From NCBI RefSeq assembly GCF_000003195.3, contig NC_012870.2, positions 1,955,501 through 2,019,500 on the forward strand: DNA of 64,000 bases. Reading direction: 5' to 3'. The notes beneath the pieces were generated by a model. That model was given only the letters and a program-made list of their open reading frames with translations. It did no database searches and was not told the DNA's origin. The position numbers and the translations under genes were made by a program. Of the stretch, positions 10,862 through 22,800 are shown piece after piece (position 1 is the stretch's first letter; each line of letters starts with the position of its first letter). The DNA is from Sorghum bicolor (Eukaryota; Streptophyta; Magnoliopsida; Poales; Poaceae).

Positions 10862-13800
10862 ATGGCGGCGATCCGGCACCGGACGGTGGAGGCGAACGGC
10901 ATCTCGATGCACGTGGCGGAGTCGGGCGCCGAAGGGGACCCCGCGGTTGTGTTCCTGCACGGCTTCCCGGAGCTCTGGTACTCGTGGCGCCACCAGATGG
11001 CGCACCTGGCCGCGCGGGGCTACCGCTGCGTGGCGCCCGACCTCCGCGGCTACGGCGGCACCGCCGCGCCGACCGACGTCGCGTCCTACACCGCCTTCCA
11101 CGTCGTCGGCGACGTCGTGGCGCTGCTCGACGCGCTCGGCATCCAAAAGGTACGTCCACGATCCGTCCGTCCCCTTCCGTGTCTCAAAGCTGACACATGG
11201 TGGCGCCGTGTCTCTTCCTTCCCTTTCCACGAGTTTCTCATCTGATCCGGAACAGGATGTCGTGCCGGCAAAAAAATCCGGACCTGAACGTTGAGGATTC
11301 TACACCACCACAAACTTTTTATTTTTTTTTTACTGTAAGCCCGCGCGCGGTAGTTTTCTTTAAAATTGATATGTTCTTATTTATTAATTATATATAGTTT
11401 CATGTGTTTTTTCAGATGATCCGACTTTATTTATACTGAGGTTGACGACCGGGAGATAATCTTAATTTTTTTAGTTTAAAATCAGAGAGTTTTGATTTTT
11501 AGAAACGATAATGCTCTGTGCAGTCTGGTTAGGCTAATTTTGAAGCGAATCAACTAGGTCAATGAACTTTTAATTTTATATTTATCCTGGATGATGGGAT
11601 AGCATATAGTATATATGAGCAGATATGGATGGGAAGCCATAGCCATATCCGATAATATATCAGTCAACGTATGATAATGATATATGAGGTGTTGCTAACC
11701 GGCCACCCTACTCTGCTCTCTTCTCCTGTAATAAACATACACATGATATATATTTTCTCCGGAATAAAAATTAATACACATGTTGTGAAGATATATATAC
11801 AGTCGTAAGTTGTCGTTGTATAGCATCAGCTTAACGTGTGCATATATGTAGTAATCAACTAAACTAGCATGACAAAACAGACAGCTACCAGCATCGATTA
11901 GACTGTTACTCAACTTTAAATTAAACGCATGGACATATGTATATGTACCTACCTATGCTGTGTGCTGCTGGTCCAGCGTACATTGCTGCACATAGATTGG
12001 AGTCCCTTTTTTTTTTCATAATATAGGCCTTGTTTAGATATGATTTTTTTTAAAATTTCGTTACTGTAGCACTTTTTGTTTGTTTGTAGCAAATATTAGG
12101 ATTAAAAGATTCGTCTCGCGATGTACAGGCAAACTGTGTAATTAGTTTTTGTTTTTGTTTATATTTAGTGTTATATATGTATGTGACGCAAGATTTGATG
12201 TGACTGAGAATCTTGAAATTTTTTTGGATTTTGATGAGAACTAAACAAGGCCATAATATATAAGTATATGCTCCGGAGCGCACTGCTCCGTTCGGTGTGA
12301 AACCAACTTTTCCAGACTGGGGTGTTGGAAACACCACTAGGATAATACAAGCAGCATACTAGAATAGGCTGTGTTGGAAACGCCAAAAACACACACACAC
12401 ATGGAAAAAATATTGTCCATATGATCTAGCATTCTAGCTAATCTATTCGTTGAAACCTCACCTCCATGTACTACTGTACTGTGTACTCTACCAGTGGTCC
12501 TGTGTCAGTATATACCGCATCGATCGATCTCAAGGCAGTCATCAGTCATCATCAGCCCCCTGGCGCTTGATTTCGTTTCTGCACGGCCTAGATATATATG
12601 TGGTGTGGTTGCATGGCATTAGCATGCATGTGGAGGAATGAATGAACGTGGTGACGTGCACTGATCGATGCATCATGCATGCATGGTGAACCTGATGAAT
12701 TGAAACAGGTGTTCGTGGTGGGTCACGACTGGGGCGCCATCATCGCGTGGTACCTGTGCCTGTTCCGGCCGGACCGGGTCACGGCGCTCGTCAACACCAG
12801 CGTCGCCTTCATGCGCCATGTCTTCATCCGCGCCGGCGCCTCCGCCGTCAAGCCCACCGACTACTTCTGCCGCAACTACGGGCCCACCTACTACATCTGC
12901 CGCTTCCAGGTGTGTACTACTACACCGTAATAATTTCGATATCGTACCTACTGTACTTGTCTACATTATCGCAGAACAAGATCTTGAATTTTTACACTCC
13001 AGGATACGTCGCGACTACTCTCACCATAATATCTTGAATTTTCACTTATTATGGTAAGAGTAGTCGCGGCTACTTGTCTACATCCGACTACTCTCACCAT
13101 AATATGTTATCATACATAACCCTGTGCACGTCCCAGATTTTCTTGTTCCATTTTTTTTAGAAATGGCGTTTATTATCAAATTAGTTTGGAAACTTCCATT
13201 TCTATATTATGGTTTATAGCGCTCTTATCACGTAAAATCAGAACCAAATATCTCATGCACGAGCAATTTGCATGAACTGATGCATATAGGGCACCTATTT
13301 AGGAAGTTAGGGTTTGTTTGGATATAACTTGTCGCATCTCAATTCATATGTGTTATGGAAATTAAACTGGTTTCACCGCAATTTAATCCAATACACATGG
13401 ATACTATTGAAGTTTGGGTACGTATAGGAGCTATTAAAAAAAGTGTGGTACCAGCTAGGAGTGGGCGATTTGGATGGTGTGTGCGCACATGTCATCGCAC
13501 AAAAAGGTGCACTAGGGACTAGGGAGATCCATCCACAACGTCGCAGTCCGGAGGTGCCTTGCAAGTAGAAGCAAGGACAGCTCGTCCAGTACGCAGCTAG
13601 CTTGCATTATTGCATTGCATTATATTGGTGCAAAGAAACTAGGACATCTCAGACACGCCAAATTAAGAACTTCGATGAACAATCACGACCAAACAAACAA
13701 ACAAACTTTTTACTTTTATATTGTTTGTACGTAAACGAATGATTCTTATTCATACCGGGAATATATATATAATAGTAACAAATTAAACTAGCAGGGCTGT

Positions 13801-15542
13801 CAAAATGAACCCTGCGCGCATGCAGTAGGCTTATTAATTGGCTTGCACAAACTTTTGCTCATTGCTGACTCCACGCACACACGATAGAAACAGACACGTG
13901 CGACTGACTGACTGATCGGCCCCAGCTTCACGGGACACGATCGATCGACGACGACCATGATCAAAATTGCGATAGAGAACACTGGACGAGAATAATTGAA
14001 CTACAGAAGAAGATCCAGTATGTGTGATGAGCATGCATGACAAAAACTCGCTCGCTCCAAACATATGCCGCTGTGTCGTCCAGCCGGCCGGCGGTCGGAT
14101 CGGACGCCGGCGACGATCGACTAGCTAGCTCGGTGGGTCACTGCACGGTGCAGCAGCCGTTGGGGTTGTCGTCGTTGAAGCACACGGGGGCCTGGTTGGG
14201 CACGTACTGGCGCGAGGGGAAGTAACCATCGTCCCAAGTCGTCGTCGTCGTCGTCGGCACGTACTGGAGCAGGTGCTGTGGCGCCGGCGCGGGCACCCAG
14301 TTGCCGCCGCCGCCGTAGTAGGGGTAGGCGGCGGCGCCGAAGGCGGCGGGCCCATGTACTGCATCCCGCTGTAGTGGTAGTGTTGCGGGTACCCCGGCGG
14401 CGGCGCGGCGTACTGGTACTGCGGCTGCGGCTCCGGGTCCGCGCCGTCGCTGACGACGGTGACGGGCCTCCGCGTCCTGGTCTGGATCCGCCACCGCAGC
14501 AGCGAAGCGTCCAGCGACGTCCCGGCCACCACCACCAGCCCCGTGTCCACCGACACCCATACCTCCTCCACCCCTGCACGCATGCATGTACACATGGTCC
14601 GGCCGGCCGATCGACGACGATGAGCAAGCAAGGTGTTATGCCGCTAGTATATGCACACACAGTAAGATCGGTCGAAACATATAGGACGTACCGGCGAGGA
14701 GGTTCTTGACAACCCTGCGGATCTTGCCGGCGCAGCCGTAGCAGAAGCAGTGCACGTCCATGCGGAGGATGACCGGCGCCATTGCTTGTCGTCGTCGTCG
14801 TCGGTGACGATGAGGCCGGAGACCGTGAGTGGGAATGACATTTATAGCTAGAGGGAGGGATCGAGGAACGAAATCACATCACGCGGAGACGACGTCGATT
14901 TGCATGCATGCATGCATATGGATATGGAGGATCCTTCCATTGTGGCTTTCAAATTTTGGCTCACGTCCTTCCTTTTATTTGCTTTCAAATCACACACTGC
15001 TGAATTCAACAACTTTTTTATGTTGCACATACGTACGGTGCATGCAGGAGCCTGGTGTCGCAGAGAAGGAGTTCTCGCCGGCGACCGCCCGGTACCTGAT
15101 GAAGCCGATCCTGTGCAACCGCTTCACCTCCTCGGCGGCAGGCGGCGAGAAGCCAGCAGACACGGCGGCGCCCGCCGCCCCCGTCGAGGAACCGCTGCCG
15201 CCGTGGCTGACGGAGGAGGACGTGGGCCACTTTGTGTCGGAGTTCGAGCGGACGGGCTTCACGGGGCCCATCAACTACTACCGCAACATGGACCGCAACT
15301 GGGAGCTGGCGGCGCCGTGGGCGGACGCCAAGGTGCAGGTGCCCACCAGGTTCATCGTCGGCGACGGCGACCTCACCTACCACTACCCGGGCATCCAGGA
15401 CTACATCCACAAGGGCGGGTTCCAGGCCGACGTACCGGGGCTCGACAGCGTCGTCGTCATCCCCGGCGCCGGCCACTTCGTCCAGCAGGAGAAGGCCGAC
15501 GAGGTTAGCCAGCATATCTACGACTTCATCTCCAAGTTCTGA
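10862..15542 (+). CDS. Soluble epoxide hydrolase, paralog 1
   Basis: Alpha/beta-hydrolase that opens epoxides to diols, in plants mainly fatty-acid epoxides used in cutin and oxylipin metabolism. Exons are 10862-11149, 12709-12909 and 15048-15542, giving 327 residues, normal for plant sEH. Visible are the oxyanion motif HGFPELWYSWRHQ, the nucleophile elbow GHDWG, the lid tyrosines in NYYRN, the acid in VGDGDLTY and the base in GAGHFVQQE, so the active site looks complete. The start MAAIRHRTVEANGISMHVAE aligns with the paralog at 16297. Compared with that paralog the last intron is missing: exon 3 here equals exons 3 and 4 there. Intron 1 holds a Tourist-like MITE; intron 2 (2,138 bp) holds an antisense HIPP-like gene. 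Confidence 0.93.
12026..12252. mobile_element. Tourist-like MITE in epoxide hydrolase intron 1
   Basis: A 227-bp element with inverted termini GGCCTTGTTTAG and CTAAACAAGGCC, flanked by ATA on both sides. These termini are typical of grass Tourist-type (PIF/Harbinger) MITEs. Confidence 0.75.
13010..13068. repeat. 22-bp inverted repeat in epoxide hydrolase intron 2
   Basis: Arms at 13010-13031 and 13047-13068 (CGCGACTACTCTCACCATAA and complement) pair with one mismatch around a 15-nt loop. A third copy of the arm in direct orientation starts at 13085. It may be a foldback repeat or a small-RNA-like hairpin; nothing in the sequence shows which. Confidence 0.6.
14138..14782 (-). CDS. HIPP-like heavy-metal-associated protein, nested antisense, frameshifted
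   Basis: Two exons on the minus strand, 14692-14782 and 14138-14573, inside intron 2 of the plus-strand epoxide hydrolase. Exon 1 codes MAPVILRMDVHCFCYGCAGK and continues IRRVVKNLLA. Exon 2 continues GVEEVWVSVDTGLVVVAGTS, completing a beta-alpha-beta HMA fold with a CxxC-type site (CFCYGC). A Pro/Tyr/Gly/Gln-rich linker follows, and the end is NPNGCCTVQ, where CTVQ fits a CaaX farnesylation signal. This is the layout of heavy-metal-associated isoprenylated plant proteins (about 175 residues expected). The HMA half and the CaaX half are in different frames: one base appears missing at a GGGCCC run near 14348-14354. As written, the first frame runs on to a stop at 14125 and loses the CaaX box. 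It is either a recent pseudogene or a sequence error. Confidence 0.72.
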
Positions 15543-16296
15543 TGGATGGATCGACGACCATCGTCAGCTTGGCTGCTGTCTGCTGAAAACTGAAATCAAC
15601 CTCGATCATGTTGCCAATTTGTTTTGTATTTTGAATTTAAATTAACAATAAGTGTATGCACAATACGTGTTTTTAATTATTTGTGACTTCGATATGGAGT
15701 GAGTTGTTCCAAGTTTCAGCGTACATACATTGTATGATCGATGTGAAATGAATAAACCATGTATTTCAGAAAATTGAAATGCACAGGCCTAATCGATCTC
15801 ATTATCAATTGCAAGCAAGCAAGCAAGAAAACTTCAGTTCCGAGCAAAAAGCTAACTAACCTGCTCGGATTCAGCTTCACTAGAAAGCTAAGTAATCAAG
15901 CTGCATGCTGCCAGTATAACTTATCGTGATTATATTATATATGGGGTATTACTATACCTTTTTATTAACCTGCCTCCACATGTTATAGATTATTTTCTTC
16001 TCAAAATTTGGCAGAAGTTGAGTTTTATTTGCATTTTGTGCGGTAACCATGTGACATGCATGTTTAGGCAGCAAGCAGACATCAACCAAACACTCGCCTA
16101 CCAGAATTCCAGCGAACACAAACAGGCTGTGCAAATCGCTCAATTGGGCCTGGCCCAGTTTGCGTTTGGGCCAACCCATATGGTCCCGGCTCTCCCCTCC
16201 GACACGTCGCGATCACTCGCACCGGTCCCCGCTCTCGGCTCTCCCCTCCCAGTCAACAGCAGCGGCGCGGAGCACGACGCCGACACGCCACGCACC

Positions 16297-19135
16297 ATGG
16301 CGGCGATGACGGTGAGGCACCGGCAGCTGGAGGCCAACGGCATATCGATGCACGTGGCGGAGGCCGGCCCCGTGGACGCCTCCGCGCCGGCGGTGCTGTT
16401 CGTGCACGGCTTCCCGGAGCTCTGGTACTCGTGGCGCCACCAGATGGACTACCTCGCCGCGCGCGGCTACCGCTGCGTGGCGCCCGACCTCCGGGGCTAC
16501 GGCGGGACCACCGCGCCGCCGGAGCCGTCGTCGTACACCGCCTTCCACATCGTCGGCGACCTCGTCGCGCTCCTGGACGCCCTCCACCTCCCGCAGGTAC
16601 CCGCGCGCGGCTCCGTGCCTCCGTTCCCCGTCGAATCGAATTCCATAACGAAGCTTGTTGAAAAATTCCCCACATGTGTTGGGATCTCTGCGGGTGCAGG
16701 TGTTCGTTGTGGGCCACGACTGGGGCGCCATCGTGTCGTGGAACCTCTGCCTGCTGCGGCCGGATCGGGTGCGCGCGCTCGTCAACCTCAGCGTTGCCTT
16801 CATGCCCCGGAACCCCGGCGTCAAGCCTCTTGAGTACTTCCGCGCCGCATACGGCGATGACTACTACGTCTGCCGATTCCAGGTGAGCAATAGTTTCTCC
16901 TATCGTCCTTGGGATGTGCATGTGCCACTGCCACCTAATTATCAGTAACCGATGGACTGAAGAAAGGTCGGTTCTGCGAATTTTAGGCATCCACAGATTG
17001 GTTGGCAATCTGTTTGAATTGGAACGTATTTTTCTACACAATTATCATTTGCGCTGCTTATGTAAAGAAGGGGATAAAAGTGATAGGATTACTCAGTTCG
17101 CGGATTTCATTTCTTATTGCAATTCTAATACGAAGGGGCTATCTGGCTATTTCTATATGGTTTGCTAATGTGAAGAGGATACAATTGATAAGATCACTCA
17201 GTTGTGATCCAAATGCATATGGGTTACTCAGTTCTCACTGAAACGCACATGGGGCCTGTGGAGTTCAGTCGGTCACATTGTGCTGATTTACTGAATGCTA
17301 AGGATATGATGATGTTTAAAACAGTCCAAACCGAAGCCCAAAGTGCTGCACACATGTGTCCTTCAGTTTGATGTAAAGTCAATTATGCACAATTCTACGT
17401 AGTATGTTCATGCATTGGCATTTCCCATCAATTGATCTTCTAGAGTTGTAGCCTAAAATGTGTGTACAAATTTGCTTCTTTGGGGGTATACTTCTGTTGT
17501 AACTTGTTCTCTTTCTTTGAGATCTCTTCTTAGTTGGGTAATATAATATTACTCTTTCTTGAGTTATTAACCAACCTCTTGTTCTGCGGTATGTGAGTTA
17601 TTTACCAGCAATTTATGATACCTGCGTGGACTGCAAAAGTTAGGATCATATATGTCTATGACCTCCATTAAAGTGTCACATTGATTGGCAGGAACCTGGA
17701 CTTGAAGCAGAATTTGCTGCTTTTGACCTGAAGAGTTTCTTCAAATTGGCATTGACTCTTCGGGCCACAGGTTCTTCAGTCATGGACCTTAGAAAAATGC
17801 AAACATACGCTAAGCAAATAGAGCTACCTTCTTGGCTCTCTGAGGAAGATGTCAATTACCTTGCAAGTGTGTACTCAAAAACTGGATTTGCTGGTGGAGT
17901 AAATTACTACCGCTGCTTGGACCTGTAAGTTCGCAACCAATTTATATTCATATAAGCGTGAAATCAAATCATGATGTCCTGAAAATTCATTAAATTTCAT
18001 AAGCGTGTAATCAAGTCATGATCTCCTGAATTCGTACATGTCGTATTTTCCAAAAAAACTTTCTGTACACACCAAACATCTAAACCCCATCAGCATCACC
18101 TGTTTCTACATGGAATATAGTTTTTCATGTAACACACAGGCCACAGTAGAATTAAGATGCAGTGTAGCGCTTCAAATTACAACATATTGCTTTTAATGGT
18201 AACACTTTGTGTTTTTAAAAAAACTCAGCAAGAGATTTGCTGAGCGATTTTATTAGAATAAAAAGGTTTTATGTGCTCAATAGAATAGGAATATGAAACA
18301 GAGACATGTTTTTTTTTGTTTCATTTTCATTTCAATTTGCCTTGTGATGTGAGTTGGATGCCTTGGACTGACTTTCTTTATATAATTTATTGCTTTGTAT
18401 CAATCATTCTCCGATATCATTCCACTGCTATGTTAGTGTAGTCATTGTGAACATAGGAATTATCACATAATGTTTCAAAGATAGTGGCACCACTTGTTTT
18501 TTAGCAAAAGCAGAATCTCACAGACAACATGAAGTCATAAACCACAATTGAATATGAAATATGAGGAGGTTGCTGGAAATCTACATCAATGTTTGCAAAA
18601 ATGTTGGAAATGTTTCTTTCATTTTTCTTCCAAAATTAGTTTTTTGAATTTCATGGAGAGAAACATGAAACTCTGATTTGAATAGTTTAGCCTTTTGAAC
18701 ATATAATTTTGGTGCTAGGTTAAATTTCAACTCCTTTGACATCACTCATTAACCAAGAAGAATGGGTGATTGCATTATGCATCATCATCTTCTCGCTGCA
18801 TCACGCATGCATCAGAAATTAGTTACATCTGACTGACATGTGTGCACAGGAACTGGGAACTGATGGCGCCATGGACAAGAGCAAAGGTGCAAGTGCCGAC
18901 TAAGTTCATCGTTGGGGACGGTGACCTGGCATACCATCACCCGGGAGTGAAGAGCTACATCCACAAGGGTGGGCTCAAGAGGGACGTGCCCATGCTTGAG
19001 GAGGTGGTGGTTATCAAGGGCGCTGGGCACTTCATCCAGCAGGAAAGGGCTCAGGAAATCAGTGAGCACATCCATGACTACATCAAGAAGTTTGAAGCTG
19101 GTGTTCTGCCACCACTAAGAGTTTCAAAGCTGTGA
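16297..19135 (+). CDS. Soluble epoxide hydrolase, paralog 2
   Basis: Tandem paralog of the gene at 10862, same strand, with about 750 bp between them. Exons are 16297-16596, 16700-16882, 17692-17924 and 18850-19135, giving 333 residues. Conserved elements are HGFPELWYSWRHQ (oxyanion hole), GHDWG (nucleophile Asp), NYYRC (lid Tyr), VGDGDLAYHH (acid) and GAGHFIQQE (base His), so it should be an active epoxide hydrolase on fatty epoxides. The first two intron positions match paralog 1; the third intron (17925-18849) exists only here. The start is fixed by alignment of MAAMTVRHRQLEANGISMHV with paralog 1; the frame is open further upstream but without family similarity. A copia element is inserted 26 bp after the stop and splits the 3' UTR. 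Confidence 0.93.
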
Positions 19136-19161
19136 AGACTGATGGCTCATGTACAGAACTC

Positions 19162-19680
19162 TGATAGATCTACAGGATCTACTAGCAATAGAATGAACAG
19201 GGATTCGGGATAAAACAATGCATACAGTGACATATATATATATATATATGTGCATACACTAGATCTAATACAACTGAGTAGTAAGAGAGGTTAGGGTTCG
19301 ACCATCGACGTTGCCGGTGAGAGCAGCTCCTGTGCTGTCCATGTTGAGGGCGTTGACGCGGTGACGGAGTAGATCCCGTCGTCCTTCAGGCCTCCACCGG
19401 CACTGACCAACGACGGCGGGGTAGGGGTAGAAGGGTGACGGCGCGGTGGTGCTTCCCGACGCCACTGCGCACTGTCGATCGGCGACCTAGGGTTGTGAGT
19501 AGGGTTTGGCGGCGCACGACGAACTTCGTGTTGTGTGCCTGTAGCCCCCTACTCCTATTTATATGTGGCGCAGCGCGTCGGGGGCCCACCAACCATAGAT
19601 CGGTTGGGCGCCCCCGATCAGGGTGCGATCCAGAGGGAAAAGGCCCCAGCCGTTGGGCTGGGCCTGAGATCAACCTAACA
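19162..19680 (-). repeat. 3' LTR of the copia element
   Basis: On the element strand it starts TGTTAGGTTGATC and ends CTGTAGATCTATCA (TG...CA). A TATA-like CATATAAATAG sits near 19556-19566 on the minus strand. It also carries an (AT)n run. It differs from the 5' LTR at two sites that I can see. Confidence 0.96.
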
Positions 19681-19691
19681 TTCTCCCCCTT
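19681..19691 (-). other. Polypurine tract of the copia element
   Basis: AAGGGGGAGAA on the minus strand, directly before the 3' LTR start TGTTAGG. This is the expected plus-strand primer position. Confidence 0.85.
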
Positions 19692-19850
19692 GATCTCAAC
19701 TGTGCTTTCTCGCTTTGTCAACTCACCCCATCACAAATCAGTGTATTGAGCATGCTTCATCTTAACAGTTATCACTGCTAGATTAGACAGCCACAAACAC
19801 TTTTCTGTTTGGAGATGAATTCTCACCTTGGGCCCCTTACTATCCAGGAA

Positions 19851-22800
19851 TCACAGGCTTTCCCTTAAACCCATGCCGGCTACATGTTCTCTGAACACAT
19901 TGGGCGGTAAGCCTTTTGTAAGCGGATCCGCTAGCATCTTTTCTGTGCTTATATGTTCAAGACTTATGACGTGATCCCGGATTTTATCCTTGACAACATA
20001 ATATTTAATGTCAATGTGCTTGGCAGCATTGCTTGACTTGTTGTTGTGAGCATATAACACTGCTGGCTCGTTGTCACAATACAACTTTAGTGGTTTATCG
20101 ATGCTGTCGACCACCTTTAAACTGGGTATAAATTTCTTAAGCCAATTCACCTGTCCTGATGCCTCATAACAAGCAATAAACTCAGCATACATTGTGGACG
20201 ATGCAGTGACCATTGTTTGTTTTGAGCTCTTCCATGATATGGCTCCTTGCGCGAGAGTGAATATATACCCTGAGGTAGACTTTCTATCATCTCCCGCGTA
20301 ATCAGAATCTGAATACCCTACTATTTGCAGGTCATCAGATCTTCTATAGGTTAACATGAGCCCTTTCGTGCCTTGCAAGTATCTTAAGACTTTCTTTACT
20401 AGATTCCAGTGTTCCATACCTGGATTACTTTGATATCTACCAAGTAACCCGGTCACAAAAGCCAGGTCTGGGCGTGTGCACACTTGAGCATACTGTAAGC
20501 TTCCGACAGCTGAAGCGTATGGAACGGCTTGCATGCGATCGCGCTCGAACTTGCTCTTGGGACATTGATGTTCCCCATACTTGTCACCTTTTACAATAGG
20601 AGCAGGTGAAGGTCTACACTTATGCATATTGAATTTCTTCAATATTTTCTCTATATATGCCTCTTGGGACAATCCCAATACCCCTCGACTTCTATCTCGG
20701 TGAATCTTTATGCCCAAGACAAAAGAAGCTTCACCTAAATCTTTCATATCGAAATTTGAGGACAAAAATCTCTTGGTTTCCTGCAGTAGAGTGACATCAC
20801 TACTGGCTAGTAGAATGTCATCTACATACAGTACTAGGAAAATGTATTTCCCATTCTTAAACTTTGCATATACGCAATTGTCCTCAACGTTCTCTTTAAA
20901 CCCAAACTTTCTGATTGTCTTATCAAACTTTAAATACCACTGCCTGGATGCTTGCTTTAATCCATAAATGGATTTCTTCAGGCGACAGCCCATTCTTTCT
21001 TTGCCTGTCACAACAAAACCTTTCGATTGTGCCATGTATACTCTTTCTTCTAGATCCCCATTGAGAAAAGCTGTCTTCACATCCATTTGATGCAATTCTA
21101 GATCAAAATGTGCCACTAGGGCCATTATGATTCTAAAAGAGTCCTTGCTCGAGACAGGAGAGAATGTTTCATTATAATCTATCCCTTCTCGCTGAGTGAA
21201 ACCCTTGGCTACCAGTCTTGCTTTGTACCTTTCTATGTTCCCTTTGGAGTCACGTTTCACCTTGTAGACCCATTTGCAGCCTACTGTTTTGGCTCCTTCA
21301 GGAATTTCCTCTAGGTCCCAAACTTCATTGGTACTCATAGACTTTAATTCATCTTCCATGGCTTCTTGCCACTTAGATGCTTCGGTGCTCCTCATGGCTT
21401 CTTCAAATGAAGTGGGTTCATCCTCCATCTGAACTTCTTCGCATTCATAGACTATATAGTCATCTGGAATAGGAGACTTTCTCGCTCTTTGAGGTCTGCC
21501 AGAAGTTTCTGCTACTGGCATTTCTTCTTGAGGTTGCTCTTGTTGGGGCTGTTGTTCTTCGACTATGGGTTCATTCGGCTCCTGAGGGACAGGTTCCAAA
21601 TTGGCCATAGGCGAAAAAGCAGCAGGTGTTGTCACTACTGGTGTAGATCCAACAACAACGGGCAGCGTAAAGTAGGGTTCTTGCACCATGGGAATGGGCA
21701 CGAACACCCGCTTCTCTTCAAGGTTAATTTCTCGCGCTGCCTTGCTCCCCCTGATCATCTGATCTTCTAGAAAACTAGCGTGTCTCGTTTCCACAAACTT
21801 GGTATGTCTACCAGGGCAGTAGAAACGATAACCTTTCGACTTTTCTGGATAGCCAATGAAATGACAACTTACTGTTTTGGGGTCTAGCTTTCCTATGTTT
21901 GGGTTAAATACTTTTGCTTCAGCAGGGCTCCCCCAGACACGCAGATGGTTGACTGAGGGTTTCCTACCGGTCCACAACTCATACGGGGTTTTAAGTACTG
22001 ACTTGCTTGGAACTCTGTTGAGAATATGAATGGCGGTTTTTAAGGCCTCCATCCATAGACTCAATGGCAGAGTGGAGTAGCTCATCATGCTGCGCACCAT
22101 ATCCATTAGAGTACGGTTACGCTTTTCTGCTACTCCATTCTGCTGAGGGTCCCCTGGCATTGAATACTGGGCTACTATGCCATTTTCCTGTAAGAACCTT
22201 GCAAAAGGTCCAGGAACTTGTCCATAAGGGGTATGTCGACCGTAGTACTCCCCCCCACGGTCAGATCTTACTACTTTGATTTTTCTGTCTAGTTGGTTTT
22301 CAACCTCAGCCTTGAATATCTTAAATTTGTCTAAAGCTTCTGAGCGTTCTTTGATTGGATAAATGTATCCAAAACGAGAGTAGTCATCTGTGAATGTGAT
22401 GAAGGAATCAAAACCATCCACAGATGTCACTGGAAAAGGTCCACAGATGTCTGTGTGGATCAATTCTAGTACTCCCATGCTTCGCTTAGCGCCTTTCTTT
22501 ATGTTCTTTACTAACTTGCCTTTAATGCAATCAACGCATTGCTCGAACTCTGAGAGTTCTAATGGTGGGAGGATTGATTCTTTGACTAAGCGTTCTATTC
22601 TCCCCCTCGAAATATGGCCTAAACGACAGTGCCATAATTTCGATGAGGAATCAATTCTCTTTCTTTTCTTGCTAGCATCTGCGGGTATTGCATTCTCAGC
22701 ATTATTACATTCAGCATTCACATTCTCAGACAAAGATAATAAATAAAGTTTGTCTTGTCGGAAGGCAAGACCCACACATTTATTATTTAACTGTAGCTTA

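Noticed and set aside
14829..15047. Frame extending epoxide hydrolase exon 3 upstream into intron 2
   Set aside because: A good acceptor (ATGCAG) at 15042-15047 and the match of EPGVAEKEF with paralog 2 EPGLEAEF fix the exon start; the extension has no family similarity.
10862..19135. One long fused hydrolase gene
   Set aside because: Each unit has its own start, full catalytic set and stop, so they are two tandem genes.
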